Shown piece by piece: positions 55,978 to 64,000 of a stretch of 64,000 nucleotides of DNA. Below the pieces are notes generated by a model. It did not search any database, had not been told where the DNA came from, and saw nothing but the letters and a program-made list of their open reading frames with translations. The translations under genes and the position numbers were made by a program. Every line of letters begins with the position of its first letter. Position 1 is the stretch's first letter. The DNA is from BCD1 sp942492125 (GTDB lineage: Bacteria > Bacteroidota > Bacteroidia > Chitinophagales > Saprospiraceae): the NCBI GenBank assembly GCA_942492125.1, contig CALODM010000042.1:1-64000 (forward strand). The letters are read 5' to 3'.

Positions 55978-57089
55978 ATGATCAATCGCAAATTAATTTT
56001 CATTCAGTCTACTTTTGGAGATGCTCACCAGATGATTCGTTTTTGGAATTAAAAAAGCACTATAAAGAAACTCGTTTGCTGGCTTTTGAAAGGCCTTATT
56101 ACGAAACTACAAAAAAGATAGAATATATAAACCTGGGGCAAATCCAGCATGGTAAATTTTTGTCCAGGATTAGGGTTTATGCCAAAGCGATGAAAATGAT
56201 TTTTAAGGAGAGTAAAGGGGACTTGCCATCTGATATTTACTTCTTCGGCTTTGATCTATTACCATGGCTAGCCCTGGCAAGAATAAGGCATAAATGCAGA
56301 TTGGTCTTTGAAATATCTGATATCAGGGAATTATTTTTTAAATCGTCAATTTTGACGATTTTAATGAAAGTGGTCTTTGAAATTATCGATGAGGTCGGTT
56401 TCTGTTTTGGTGGTTACTTCCGAATTCTTTGTCACCAGGTTTTTGAAGCATAATTTTATTATTCCCGAAAACTATTGTGTACTGGAAAACAAGGTGCATC
56501 TGGATGATAACGAGTTACCTCAAAAGGAAGCTGAACCAGATATTGTAATAGGTTTTTTTGGGGTGATCAGGTGCGAAAAATCTCTACGATTTTTATTAAA
56601 GGTGCTAGATGATTCAGATAAATTCAAATTGCTCATTTATGGATATTTTATGAATATATCTAATAGTGTTCAGACTCAATTGCAGGGGCATCCCAAAGTA
56701 ATTTTTAATGGAGCTTATAAATCGCCTGCGGATTTAAAAAAGTTGTATAGTCAAATAGATTTAAGTTGGGTAGCGTATCCGTTTCATGATCCGGCAGAGG
56801 ATGGTAATTATCGGTACGCCATGACAAACAGGTATTATGAAGCTGGATTTTTTAGAAAGCCAATGATTGGTAACAAATTCTCCGGAGATGCGGAAAAAAT
56901 AGTAAACAATAACTTTGGACTTATTCTTGATTTGTCAGATTTTGAAAATGCGATTAAATCGTTGTCAGAACTTAATCGGGAAAAAATTAACCACTGGAGA
57001 AAAAATTAGCTGAAACGCCAATAATTAACTTTAAATCAACGGATCAGGATTACGATGTTTTAGTCAATAAACTTAAAAATTCCCTTTGA
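55978..57089 (+). pseudogene. Glycosyltransferase (GT-B, group 1-like), frameshifted
   Basis: Joined frames give about 365 residues: 'INRKLIFIQSTF', 'FFGFDLLPWLALARIRHKCR', 'LVFEISDIRELFF', then after a shift near 56400 'VVTSEFFVTRFLKHNFIIPE', 'VIGFFGVIRCEKSLRFLLKV', 'HPKVIFNGAYKSPADLKKLY' and 'RYYEAGFFRKPMIGNKFSGD'. A third shift near 57003 leads to 'DYDVLVNKLKNSL' and TGA at 57087-57089, which overlaps the TTG start of the next gene. The donor-site features are those of GT4-like enzymes. Likely functional in the original genome. Confidence 0.72.
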
Positions 57090-59209
57090 AACAAATAATA
57101 CAAGACCTTAAAAACGGGGATACCATTCTGGCAGAAGTGCCTGTTCCGCAGGTTAAACCAGGCTATGTTCTGGTAAAGACTTCGCGAAGCCTTGTTTCCC
57201 TGGGAACGGAACGCATGTTGGTGGATTTTGGCAAAGCCAGCTACCTGCAAAAAGCAAGACAACAGCCGGATAAGGTCAAAATGGTTATGGACAAGGTTAA
57301 AACCGATGGACTTAAACCTACCATGGACGCAGTATTCAGTAAACTGAATCAACCCCTGCCCATGGGGTATTGCAATGCCGGAAAGGTGATAGCAGTCGGA
57401 AAAGGCGTCTCCACGTTCAAGGTTGGGGACCGTGTAGCTTCCAACGGTCATCATGCCGAATATGTGTTGGTTCCTGAAAACCTGGCGGCCAAAATCCCTG
57501 AAAATGTCTCTGACGATGCCGCTGCTTTTACCGTAATCGGAGCCATTGCGCTTCAGGGCATAAGACTGCTCAATCCTACTTTTGGAGAAACAGTGGTGGT
57601 CATGGGACTTGGCTTGATCGGACTCATTACGGCAGAACTGCTGTTGGCCAATGGTTGTCGGGTGATTGGTATCGACATGGACAAGGAGAAATTAAAAATT
57701 GCTCAAAATAAGGGGCTTACTACCTTTGATGTGTCCGGAAAAGCAGACCCCGTAAAGTTTGTCCATGAATTCACCAGGCAGATTGGGGCGGATGGAGTGA
57801 TTATCACAGCTTCTTCTAAAAGTAACGAGATCATTGCCCAATCAGCTCGCATGTGCAGGAAGCGGGGAAGAGTCATTTTGGTTGGCGTAGTAGGCCTCAA
57901 CCTGAGCAGGGCTGATTTCTATGAAAAGGAAATTTCCTTCCAGGTATCCTGTTCCTATGGGCCTGGCCGTTATGACCAGGATTATGAGCAAAAGGGAAAT
58001 GATTACCCCATCGGGTTTGTCCGCTGGACTGAACAGCGCAATTTTACAGCGGTTTTGGAAGCTCTTTCAAGGGGCCAGCTAAAAGTAGAACCGCTCATTA
58101 CCCAATCCATTCCGCTAAAAAATTACCTGGAAATTTATGGAGCCATGGATAAGGATAATTCCATAGCTACCTTATTGGAATATGAATCAGAAGAGCCGCC
58201 TCAAACAAAGATTCGGATTGCTTCCAAAGCCTTCGATGGAAAAACGGGAGTCATCGGCATTGTTGGCGCTGGTAATTTTACCCGATCTACCGTGCTGCCA
58301 CATCTGAAAAAACTCCAGGCTAATGTAAAATATATTGCCAGCTCCGGAGGACTTTCAGCTTCCATGCTGGCCAAACAGTTCGGCATTGCTTTTGCTACTA
58401 CGGATTATGAACAATTGCTGAAAGATGATGAGGTTGATCTTGTTTTTATAACGACCAGGCATAACTTACATGCCAGAATGGTCATTCAGGCCCTGGAAGC
58501 CGGCAAGCATGTTTTTGTCGAAAAACCATTGGCTCTCAATGCTGATGAATTATCCGGAATTCAGGCATCTTATGAAAAGTCTGATGCCGCTTTAGTGGTT
58601 GGTTTTAACCGAAGATTTGCTCCGCTGGCAAAGCAAATGAAAAATCTGCTTGGACAAGATGCGGGACCTGTCAATATTGTGGCCACCATGAATGCCGGAT
58701 TCATCCCGGGAGATTCGTGGGTGCATGATAGGGATATTGGCGGCGGAAGGATTATCGGAGAGGCTTGTCATTTTATCGACCTTTGCTCTTTTTTGGCCGG
58801 AAGCCTGGTGGCCGAAGTTTGTGTAAACCCTATGGGGCTCAACCCTGAATGGAATACCGATAATGTAAGTATTCTGCTGAGATATAATAACGGTTCCAAT
58901 GCAGTGGTCAATTATTTTGCCAACGGTAGCAAAGCTTACGCCAAAGAAAGGATCGAGGTTTATTCCAGTGAACGTACAATGGTCATGGAAAACTGGCGAA
59001 AACTCAAAACTTACGGGTTCAAATCGAAAGGCAGCCGCGGAAAACAAGATAAGGGGCATTTCAATCAATTCAAAGCGTTGCTTGAACAGCAAAAAAAAGG
59101 AGGGGATCCAATTATTAGTTTTGAAGAAATCCTCAATGCGACAAAGGCGAGTTTTGCTGCCATAGAATCCATGAAAACGAATTCCTGGATTAGTGTGGGT
59201 TCCATTTAA
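57086..59209 (+). CDS. Bi-domain oxidoreductase: zinc-type dehydrogenase fused to Gfo/Idh/MocA domain
   Basis: 707 residues. Residues about 1-360 form a medium-chain (alcohol dehydrogenase-like) domain: 'LGTERMLVDFGKA', 'MGYCNAGKVIAVGKGVSTFK', 'VVVMGLGLIGLITAELLLAN'. Residues about 385-700 form a Gfo/Idh/MocA domain: 'GVIGIVGAGNFTRSTVLPHL', 'FVEKPLALNADELSGIQASY', 'GFNRRFAPLAKQM', 'GEACHFIDLCSFLAG'. The fusion is regularly found in polysaccharide loci next to heparinase-like and WbuB-like genes, exactly as here, but its substrate is not known; a two-step redox change of a sugar nucleotide is inferred. The start is TTG, overlapping the previous stop by 4 bases. Confidence 0.93.
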   Translation: MKQIIQDLKNGDTILAEVPVPQVKPGYVLVKTSRSLVSLGTERMLVDFGKASYLQKARQQPDKVKMVMDKVKTDGLKPTMDAVFSKLNQPLPMGYCNAGKVIAVGKGVSTFKVGDRVASNGHHAEYVLVPENLAAKIPENVSDDAAAFTVIGAIALQGIRLLNPTFGETVVVMGLGLIGLITAELLLANGCRVIGIDMDKEKLKIAQNKGLTTFDVSGKADPVKFVHEFTRQIGADGVIITASSKSNEIIAQSARMCRKRGRVILVGVVGLNLSRADFYEKEISFQVSCSYGPGRYDQDYEQKGNDYPIGFVRWTEQRNFTAVLEALSRGQLKVEPLITQSIPLKNYLEIYGAMDKDNSIATLLEYESEEPPQTKIRIASKAFDGKTGVIGIVGAGNFTRSTVLPHLKKLQANVKYIASSGGLSASMLAKQFGIAFATTDYEQLLKDDEVDLVFITTRHNLHARMVIQALEAGKHVFVEKPLALNADELSGIQASYEKSDAALVVGFNRRFAPLAKQMKNLLGQDAGPVNIVATMNAGFIPGDSWVHDRDIGGGRIIGEACHFIDLCSFLAGSLVAEVCVNPMGLNPEWNTDNVSILLRYNNGSNAVVNYFANGSKAYAKERIEVYSSERTMVMENWRKLKTYGFKSKGSRGKQDKGHFNQFKALLEQQKKGGDPIISFEEILNATKASFAAIESMKTNSWISVGSI

Positions 59210-59355
59210 AAAATGGAAACCATTGGAACAACCTACAAGATTTGAACCCACCTGGAAGAAGCCTTAAGTCAACGGAAAGGAAATCTCGTTCACGCCCTTG
59301 CAGGACAAATTTTATCCAGACATTTCCGATTGTTAATCAAACCATATAATTCATT

Positions 59356-60441
59356 TTGATCAGATTAGACATCATCGCCGGTGCCAGGCCCAATTTTATG
59401 AAAATCGCTCCCATTATTGAGGCCCTTGCTCCCGTGGCGGATAAAATAAAATTTCGATTAGTTCATACCGGACAGCATTACGATGAAAGGATGTCCGGCA
59501 GTTTCTTCAAAGAACTGGGTATTCCAACTCCTGATGTGAATCTTGAAGTAGGATCAGGGTCCCAGGCTCAGCAAACGGCACGGATCATGATGAGATATGA
59601 GGAACTTTTATTAGAAAACCCTGCTGATTGCTGTCTGGTTGTTGGAGATGTCAATTCTACGATGGCTTGTTCGATTACTGCCAAAAAAATGGGCATGACG
59701 GTAGTGCATGTTGAAGGGGGGATCCGCAGTGGCGACCTGTCCATGCCCGAAGAGATCAACAGGATGGTCACGGATGCTATTACCGATATATTCTTTACGA
59801 CCTCTGAAGTTGCCAATGCAAATTTAAAACGCCTGGGCCATTCGGAAAATAAGATATGTTTTGTGGGCAACACCATGATTGACACCCTCCTGAAAAACAT
59901 GGACCGGTTGAAAAAACCTACGGTCTGGGAATCCAAAGGTTTACAGCAAGGAAAATACTTTGTGATGACCTTGCACCGGCCGGCCAACGTTGACGAAGAA
60001 TATAAACTGGCGGAACTTATTGGTGAAGTTGTAAAAGGAGCCCGGTCAATGCCCATTGTTTTTCCGGTGCACCCGAGAACGGCCAAAGTCTTGCAAAAAC
60101 TGGGAAGCCAGGCCCAGAACCTCCATATGATTGAACCCCTTGGATACCTTGAATTTAACTATCTTGTCAGGCATGCTTTCGCTGTCATTACCGATTCAGG
60201 AGGAATAACCGAGGAGACTACCGTTATGAAAGTTCCATGCCTTACCCTCAGAGATAATACGGAACGCCCCGAAACCATTGCTATGGGAACGAATGAACTG
60301 GTTGGTACGGCTCCGGAAAAAATCTTGCCTTTTATGAATCGTCTGCATGATGGTCATTGGAAAAAAGGGACTATTCCTCCTCTTTGGGATGGGAAAACCT
60401 GAGAACGAATTGTTGAAATTTTACTGGAAAAATTAGGGTGA
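59356..60441 (+). CDS. Non-hydrolysing UDP-N-acetylhexosamine 2-epimerase (WecB/WbpI-like) with an in-frame stop near the end
   Basis: Start is TTG at 59356. 'IAGARPNFMKIAPIIEAL', 'VHTGQHYDERMSGSFFKELG', 'VVHVEGGIRSGDLSMPEEIN', 'VGNTMIDTLL', 'TLHRPANVDEEYKL', 'FPVHPRTAK' and 'VITDSGGITEETTVMKVPCL' are the family's conserved blocks. A TGA at 60400-60402 stops the frame at residue 348, yet the same frame continues as 'ERIVEILLEKLG' to a second TGA that overlaps the next start. In this locus it would most naturally be the WbpI-type epimerase giving UDP-ManNAc3NAcA from the Glc isomer; the alternative is UDP-GlcNAc to UDP-ManNAc. Confidence 0.92.
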
Positions 60442-62036
60442 GTAGTCATTCACAAAAGCTCCAGCGTCTTTACTTGTGGTTCCATACGGTGAGGTATTTT
60501 AAACCAAAGCAGGTATTCTTTCGTCTTTTTTACCCCTTGAGGAATACCTTTTTTCCTCCCACCGTCAAAAGAACCTACTCCGGTTCGCTAGCCCTTCAGT
60601 CATGGGGTAATGCGCCTTACAACGCCCAAAGTTTTCTGGGGGCTGCTTCTTTTTCCTTTTTAAATATTGAACACCATTTTGATCGGGAAATCCTCTGGAA
60701 TCATTCGGCGTATGGACGTTTATGGACGTACAATCTGAATTATTTTGATTTTTTGAATCAAGAGAACCTAAGCCGGGAGGAAGGGTTATCCCTCATCCTG
60801 GATTATTTGAATAAGGAAGCAGGATTGGTTATCGGCAAAGAACCTTATCCAACCTCTCTGAGGATTGTCAATTGGATTAAATTTGTTTCCAGGTACCAGA
60901 TCAACGATGCTGGAATTAACCAATTTATTTTTCGGGATGTCAACAGGCTCTCCCGGAATTTAGAGTTTCATGTACTTGGCAACCATTTGCTGGAAAACGG
61001 ATTGGCCATATTTTTGGGGGCTGTTTTCTTCAGGGATAACCGTTTTCTTGAAATTGCAAAAGATATTCTTGACAAGGAATTGAAAGAACAGATATTAAAC
61101 GACGGGGCTCATTTTGAAAGATCTCCCATGTACCATCGGATCCTTTTACACCGGTTGCTGGATTGTTATAAGTTTGCGGTGGAAAGTGAATGGGCTTCCA
61201 GTAAACCTTTGGTTCATTTATTAAAATTAAAATCAATCAGCATGCTTTCCTGGCTGGCTGCTGTGACCTATCCAAACGGTGATACGCCAATGGTAAAGGA
61301 TTCTGCTCATGGAATAGGCCTGCCGTCTCAAACTCTTTTTGAATATGGAAAAACACTGGCGCTGAACTGGCAGAGAGCAAACCTGTCGGATTCTGCATAC
61401 CGGAAATATACAGACAAAAACTATGAATGCTTCATGGATATAGGTGGCCCATCTCCGGATTATCAGCCCGGTCACGCACATGCGGATACCTTTAATTTTG
61501 AATTATGGTATAAAGGCAAGGCGGTGATTATTGATCCCGGGATTTCAACTTATGAAGCCGGGCCGGCACGGGACAGGGAACGATCGACGGTTTTTCATAA
61601 TACGGTTTCGGTGGATGGCAGGAATTCTTCAGAAGTCTGGGGCGTTTTCCGTGTGGCTAAAAGGGCACGCGTCAAAGTTTGGGAAGATTCACCCCAACGA
61701 ATAAAAGTTAGTCACAATGGCTTTAGATCCGTTGGTAATAAGCACCAAAGAGTTTTTCAATTTAAAAAATCCGGGATTTTAATGCTCGATTTAATCGAGG
61801 GGAAAAGCGAAAAAGCAGAAGCATTTTTTCATCTGGCACCGGATTTGAAAGTAAAGGCTTCGCCAGAACAGGACATGGTGATGGTCGGTGAAATACAAAT
61901 TCAATTCAAAGGAGCAGTTGCTCTGAAAACTATAGATTACGCATGTCCGCTCGGGTTCAATAAAGTGACGGACGCTCAAAAAATCATCGTTACTTTTTCT
62001 AAAGAACTCAGGACAACCATCAATTTTCCGAATTAA
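60438..62036 (+). CDS. Heparinase II/III-like polysaccharide lyase-family protein
   Basis: 532 residues from a GTG start that overlaps the 2-epimerase's original stop. N-terminal alpha/alpha toroid with 'AYGRLWTYNLNYFDFLNQEN', 'YPTSLRIVNWIKFVSRYQI', 'EFHVLGNHLLENGLAIFLGA' and 'DGAHFERSPMYHRILLHRLL'; C-terminal heparinase II/III beta domain with 'QPGHAHADTFNFELWYKGKA', 'DPGISTYEAG' and 'RSTVFHNTVSVDG'. The conserved His and Tyr suggest beta-elimination on uronic acid-containing polymers. No signal peptide is seen, though such genes recur in export loci; it may trim, modify or help assemble the polymer. Confidence 0.92.
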   Translation: MSSHSQKLQRLYLWFHTVRYFKPKQVFFRLFYPLRNTFFPPTVKRTYSGSLALQSWGNAPYNAQSFLGAASFSFLNIEHHFDREILWNHSAYGRLWTYNLNYFDFLNQENLSREEGLSLILDYLNKEAGLVIGKEPYPTSLRIVNWIKFVSRYQINDAGINQFIFRDVNRLSRNLEFHVLGNHLLENGLAIFLGAVFFRDNRFLEIAKDILDKELKEQILNDGAHFERSPMYHRILLHRLLDCYKFAVESEWASSKPLVHLLKLKSISMLSWLAAVTYPNGDTPMVKDSAHGIGLPSQTLFEYGKTLALNWQRANLSDSAYRKYTDKNYECFMDIGGPSPDYQPGHAHADTFNFELWYKGKAVIIDPGISTYEAGPARDRERSTVFHNTVSVDGRNSSEVWGVFRVAKRARVKVWEDSPQRIKVSHNGFRSVGNKHQRVFQFKKSGILMLDLIEGKSEKAEAFFHLAPDLKVKASPEQDMVMVGEIQIQFKGAVALKTIDYACPLGFNKVTDAQKIIVTFSKELRTTINFPN

Positions 62037-63233
62037 TTGAAAATCCTCTATTTCTATCAGTACTTTTCGACACCCAATGGTTCCTGGGGAACCAGGGTCT
62101 ATGAGTTTGCCAAAGAGTGGGTGGAAAAAGGCCATGAGGTAACCGTCGTCACCAGTGTTTATGCCAAAAGTGATCTCAAGGCAGAACGATTCATCGAAAA
62201 CCAGGAATTTGATGGCATCAGGGTCAAGGTCCTGAATATCGCTATCAACAACAAACAGTCTATGGCCAAAAGGATCATTACCTTCCTGCTGTACAGCCTG
62301 TTTTCTTCCTGGTATGCATTGGTACTTCCTGCTGATGTGGTCATCGCCTCGTCGGGACCTATTACAGTTGGCTTTCCGGGATTGGTTGCACGTTATTTTA
62401 GAAACCGGACCCTGGTTTTCGAAACGAGGGATCTCTGGCCGGAGGGCGCTATTGAATTGGGCATCATCAAAAGCAGCTTGGTTAAACAACTGGCTTATTG
62501 GTTTGAAAGACGATGTTACAGAGCTGCCAGTATGATCGTAAGTCTTTCCCCCGGGATGAAAACCTATCTTGAAGAAAAACATGGGCACCCCAATGTGATT
62601 TCGGTGACTAATGCAGCGAATATTCCATTATTTTCTAAACTTAGGCCTTTTACTGAAACCCGGTTTCAACCACGGAAATACGCTATATATACGGGAAATA
62701 TCGGCGAGGTGAATAATTCTTACTGGTTGTATAATGCCGCCAAACAACTCAAATGGCAGGGCAGGGATGATATTAAAATTGTTTTGGTAGGAGAGGGGCA
62801 GCAGCGGGAAGAGCTGGAATCTCTGGCATCACGAGAAGGCGTTGATAATTTTATTCGCCTGGAATTGATGCCCAAAAAAGACCTGGTGCCCTATGTTCAA
62901 CATGCCATGGTTTCTTTGGTGCCCTTAAAAGGCACGCCGGTATTAAACACCTCCTCTCCCAATAAATTTTTCGAATCGCTGGCCGCCGGAGTGCCTTTAA
63001 TACAAAATACCAGTGGCTGGATGAAACAGTTCCTGGAAGATCACCAGGTAGGTTTTACCCTTGCTCCTGACGATTCAAAAGCATTGGCTGATCTTTTGAT
63101 CGACCTGGATGCAAAACCTGAATTATTAAGCGATATGGGAGAACTTGCCAAAATTGTCGCGATAAAAGAATTCGACAAAAATATACTTGCAGCAAAAATG
63201 CTAAAAGCTATTGAGCAACTCCCAAAAAGATAA
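62037..63233 (+). CDS. Glycosyltransferase family 4, WbuB-like
   Basis: 398 residues starting at a TTG immediately after the heparinase stop. 'ILYFYQYFSTPNGSWGTRVY' is the hallmark start of WbuB-type enzymes, followed by 'FAKEWVEKGHEVTVVTSVYA', 'VFETRDLWPEGAIELGII', then the donor domain 'AIYTGNIGEVNNSYWLYNAA', 'VLVGEGQQREELESLA', 'HAMVSLVPLKGTPVLNTSSP' and 'NKFFESLAAGVPLI'. WbuB relatives add N-acetylated amino sugars to polyprenyl-linked acceptors. Likely transfers one of the early residues of the repeat unit. Confidence 0.93.
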   Translation: MKILYFYQYFSTPNGSWGTRVYEFAKEWVEKGHEVTVVTSVYAKSDLKAERFIENQEFDGIRVKVLNIAINNKQSMAKRIITFLLYSLFSSWYALVLPADVVIASSGPITVGFPGLVARYFRNRTLVFETRDLWPEGAIELGIIKSSLVKQLAYWFERRCYRAASMIVSLSPGMKTYLEEKHGHPNVISVTNAANIPLFSKLRPFTETRFQPRKYAIYTGNIGEVNNSYWLYNAAKQLKWQGRDDIKIVLVGEGQQREELESLASREGVDNFIRLELMPKKDLVPYVQHAMVSLVPLKGTPVLNTSSPNKFFESLAAGVPLIQNTSGWMKQFLEDHQVGFTLAPDDSKALADLLIDLDAKPELLSDMGELAKIVAIKEFDKNILAAKMLKAIEQLPKR

Positions 63234-64000
63234 AGCCCAAACTTACCTGTTGACCGGGGCTTCCGGATTCCTGGGGCGAAAACTGCATGAAGTACTTTCT
63301 CAAACCAATAAGGTGATTACCTTAGGCAGAAAAGCCGGAAATAGTATTTCATGTGATTTGAGTGTGGCCATTCCCGAGATAACAATCCCGGTAGATTGTG
63401 TTGTTCATGCAGCCGGGAAAGCACATATTATTCCAAAAGATCAGCAGGCAGCAGAGGAATTTTTCCAGGTAAATGAATTGGGTACAGTTAATTTATTGAA
63501 AGGACTGGATCGGCTGGGCAAATTGCCCTCCCAATTCATTTTTATAAGTACTGTTGCTGTGTATGGTTTGTCAAATGGCGTTGATATTGATGAATCCAGT
63601 CCGTTACATGGGCGGACACCTTATGCCAGGAGCAAGATCAACGCAGAAAGGATAATCTGGAAATGGTGTGAAGAAAACAGGGTCTCCTGTATAATTTTAC
63701 GGCTGCCCTTGATTGCAGGGGAAGATGCCCCCGGAAATTTAGGTGCCCTCACGAGGGCGATTAAGCGGGGAACATATTTTTCGATTAACGGGAATACTGC
63801 CCGGAAAAGCATTGTATCGGATCAGGATATCGCAAAGCTCGTTTCTTCATTGAAAAATAAATCAGGGATCTATCATTTGACGGATGGTGAAGACCCTCTT
63901 TTTGTAGCGATTGAGCAGGCGATCGCCACAAGAGTCGGAAAATCCATTGGCATAATAATACCCTTGTGGTTGGTGAGGTTTTTGGCTAAGGTCGGTGATT
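63211..64000 (+). CDS. NAD-dependent epimerase/dehydratase, WbpV-like, cut by the window edge
   Basis: At least 263 residues are visible and the frame is open at position 64000. The frame starts at TTG 63211, inside the end of the WbuB-like gene; 'YLLTGASGFLGRKLHEVL' binds NAD, 'CVVHAAGKAHIIPKD' and 'FISTVAVYG' follow, 'TPYARSKINAERIIW' supplies Tyr and Lys, and 'LRLPLIAGEDAPGNLGALTR' is typical of the WbpV/WbjF-like group. Such genes are commonly followed by a WecA/WbpL-type initiating transferase, expected just outside the window. It probably makes a deoxy-amino sugar nucleotide or reduces a 4-keto intermediate. Confidence 0.88.
   Translation, partial: MSNSQKDKAQTYLLTGASGFLGRKLHEVLSQTNKVITLGRKAGNSISCDLSVAIPEITIPVDCVVHAAGKAHIIPKDQQAAEEFFQVNELGTVNLLKGLDRLGKLPSQFIFISTVAVYGLSNGVDIDESSPLHGRTPYARSKINAERIIWKWCEENRVSCIILRLPLIAGEDAPGNLGALTRAIKRGTYFSINGNTARKSIVSDQDIAKLVSSLKNKSGIYHLTDGEDPLFVAIEQAIATRVGKSIGIIIPLWLVRFLAKVGD

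Noticed and set aside
56340..56361. Perfect inverted repeat AAATCGTCAA-TT-TTGACGATTT
   Set aside because: It lies inside glycosyltransferase coding sequence ('SSILTILMK') in frame, with no T-run; a chance palindrome in AT-rich coding DNA is more likely than a terminator.

Overview
The window reads as a chromosomal segment of a Bacteroidota bacterium, probably from the Saprospiria (Lewinella/Haliscomenobacter-like). This rests on promoters of the TAnnTTTG type, a type IX secretion sorting domain, a GLPGLI-family protein, a SusB-like GH97 tail, a UpxY-type NusG paralogue, WG-repeat proteins and weak Shine-Dalgarno signals. The genus-level placement is a guess.

Region 1 (1-13.5 kb) is an envelope/accessory region. 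It holds the tail of a GH97 glucosidase, a divergent histidine kinase/response regulator pair facing a GLPGLI protein and a TonB-dependent receptor, a group II intron with its reverse transcriptase, the C-terminal part of an M28 peptidase, an unrecognised lipoprotein and a very long WG-repeat protein. Most genes here are broken by single-base indels. The intron is antisense to both flanking genes and joins the 3' part of the receptor gene to the middle of the peptidase gene.

Region 2 (13.5-35 kb) is ordinary chromosome: a small HTH protein, a TlpA-like lipoprotein, a beta-barrel protein next to a 1,035-residue TPR protein, then lolD, a DUF389 membrane protein, pncA and rocD as a likely minus-strand operon, a small membrane protein with a badly frameshifted dapF, an acyl-CoA dehydrogenase, valS, a T9SS-secreted protein, lepA and a lipoprotein.

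Region 3 (35-64 kb, open at the right edge) is a plus-strand surface-polysaccharide locus entered through lhgO and a good promoter. It encodes a complete-looking set for a UDP-2,3-diacetamido-uronic acid (WbpA-, WbpB-, WbpE-, WbpD- and WbpI/WecB-like enzymes), a nonulosonic (sialic-type) acid set (neuB, neuC, neuA), a GlcNAc 4-epimerase-like enzyme, Wza-like export lipoprotein, Wzc-like tyrosine kinase with a Tyr-Gly tail, a UpxY-type antiterminator, Wzx flippase, Wzy polymerase, at least four glycosyltransferases, an acetyltransferase, and a module of bi-domain oxidoreductase, 2-epimerase, heparinase II/III-like protein, WbuB-like transferase and NAD-dependent epimerase. The initiating sugar-phosphate transferase is not in view and probably lies to the right. 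Together the genes predict a Wzx/Wzy-dependent acidic capsule or exopolysaccharide.

Frameshifts occur in patches (about 1.4-5.6, 8.9-13, 24.1-24.9, 46.9, 49.3-53.7 and 55.9-57 kb) while long genes between them are intact. Because dapF and neuC are among the broken genes, uncorrected sequence error is the simplest explanation for most of them, but I cannot separate this from real decay without reads.
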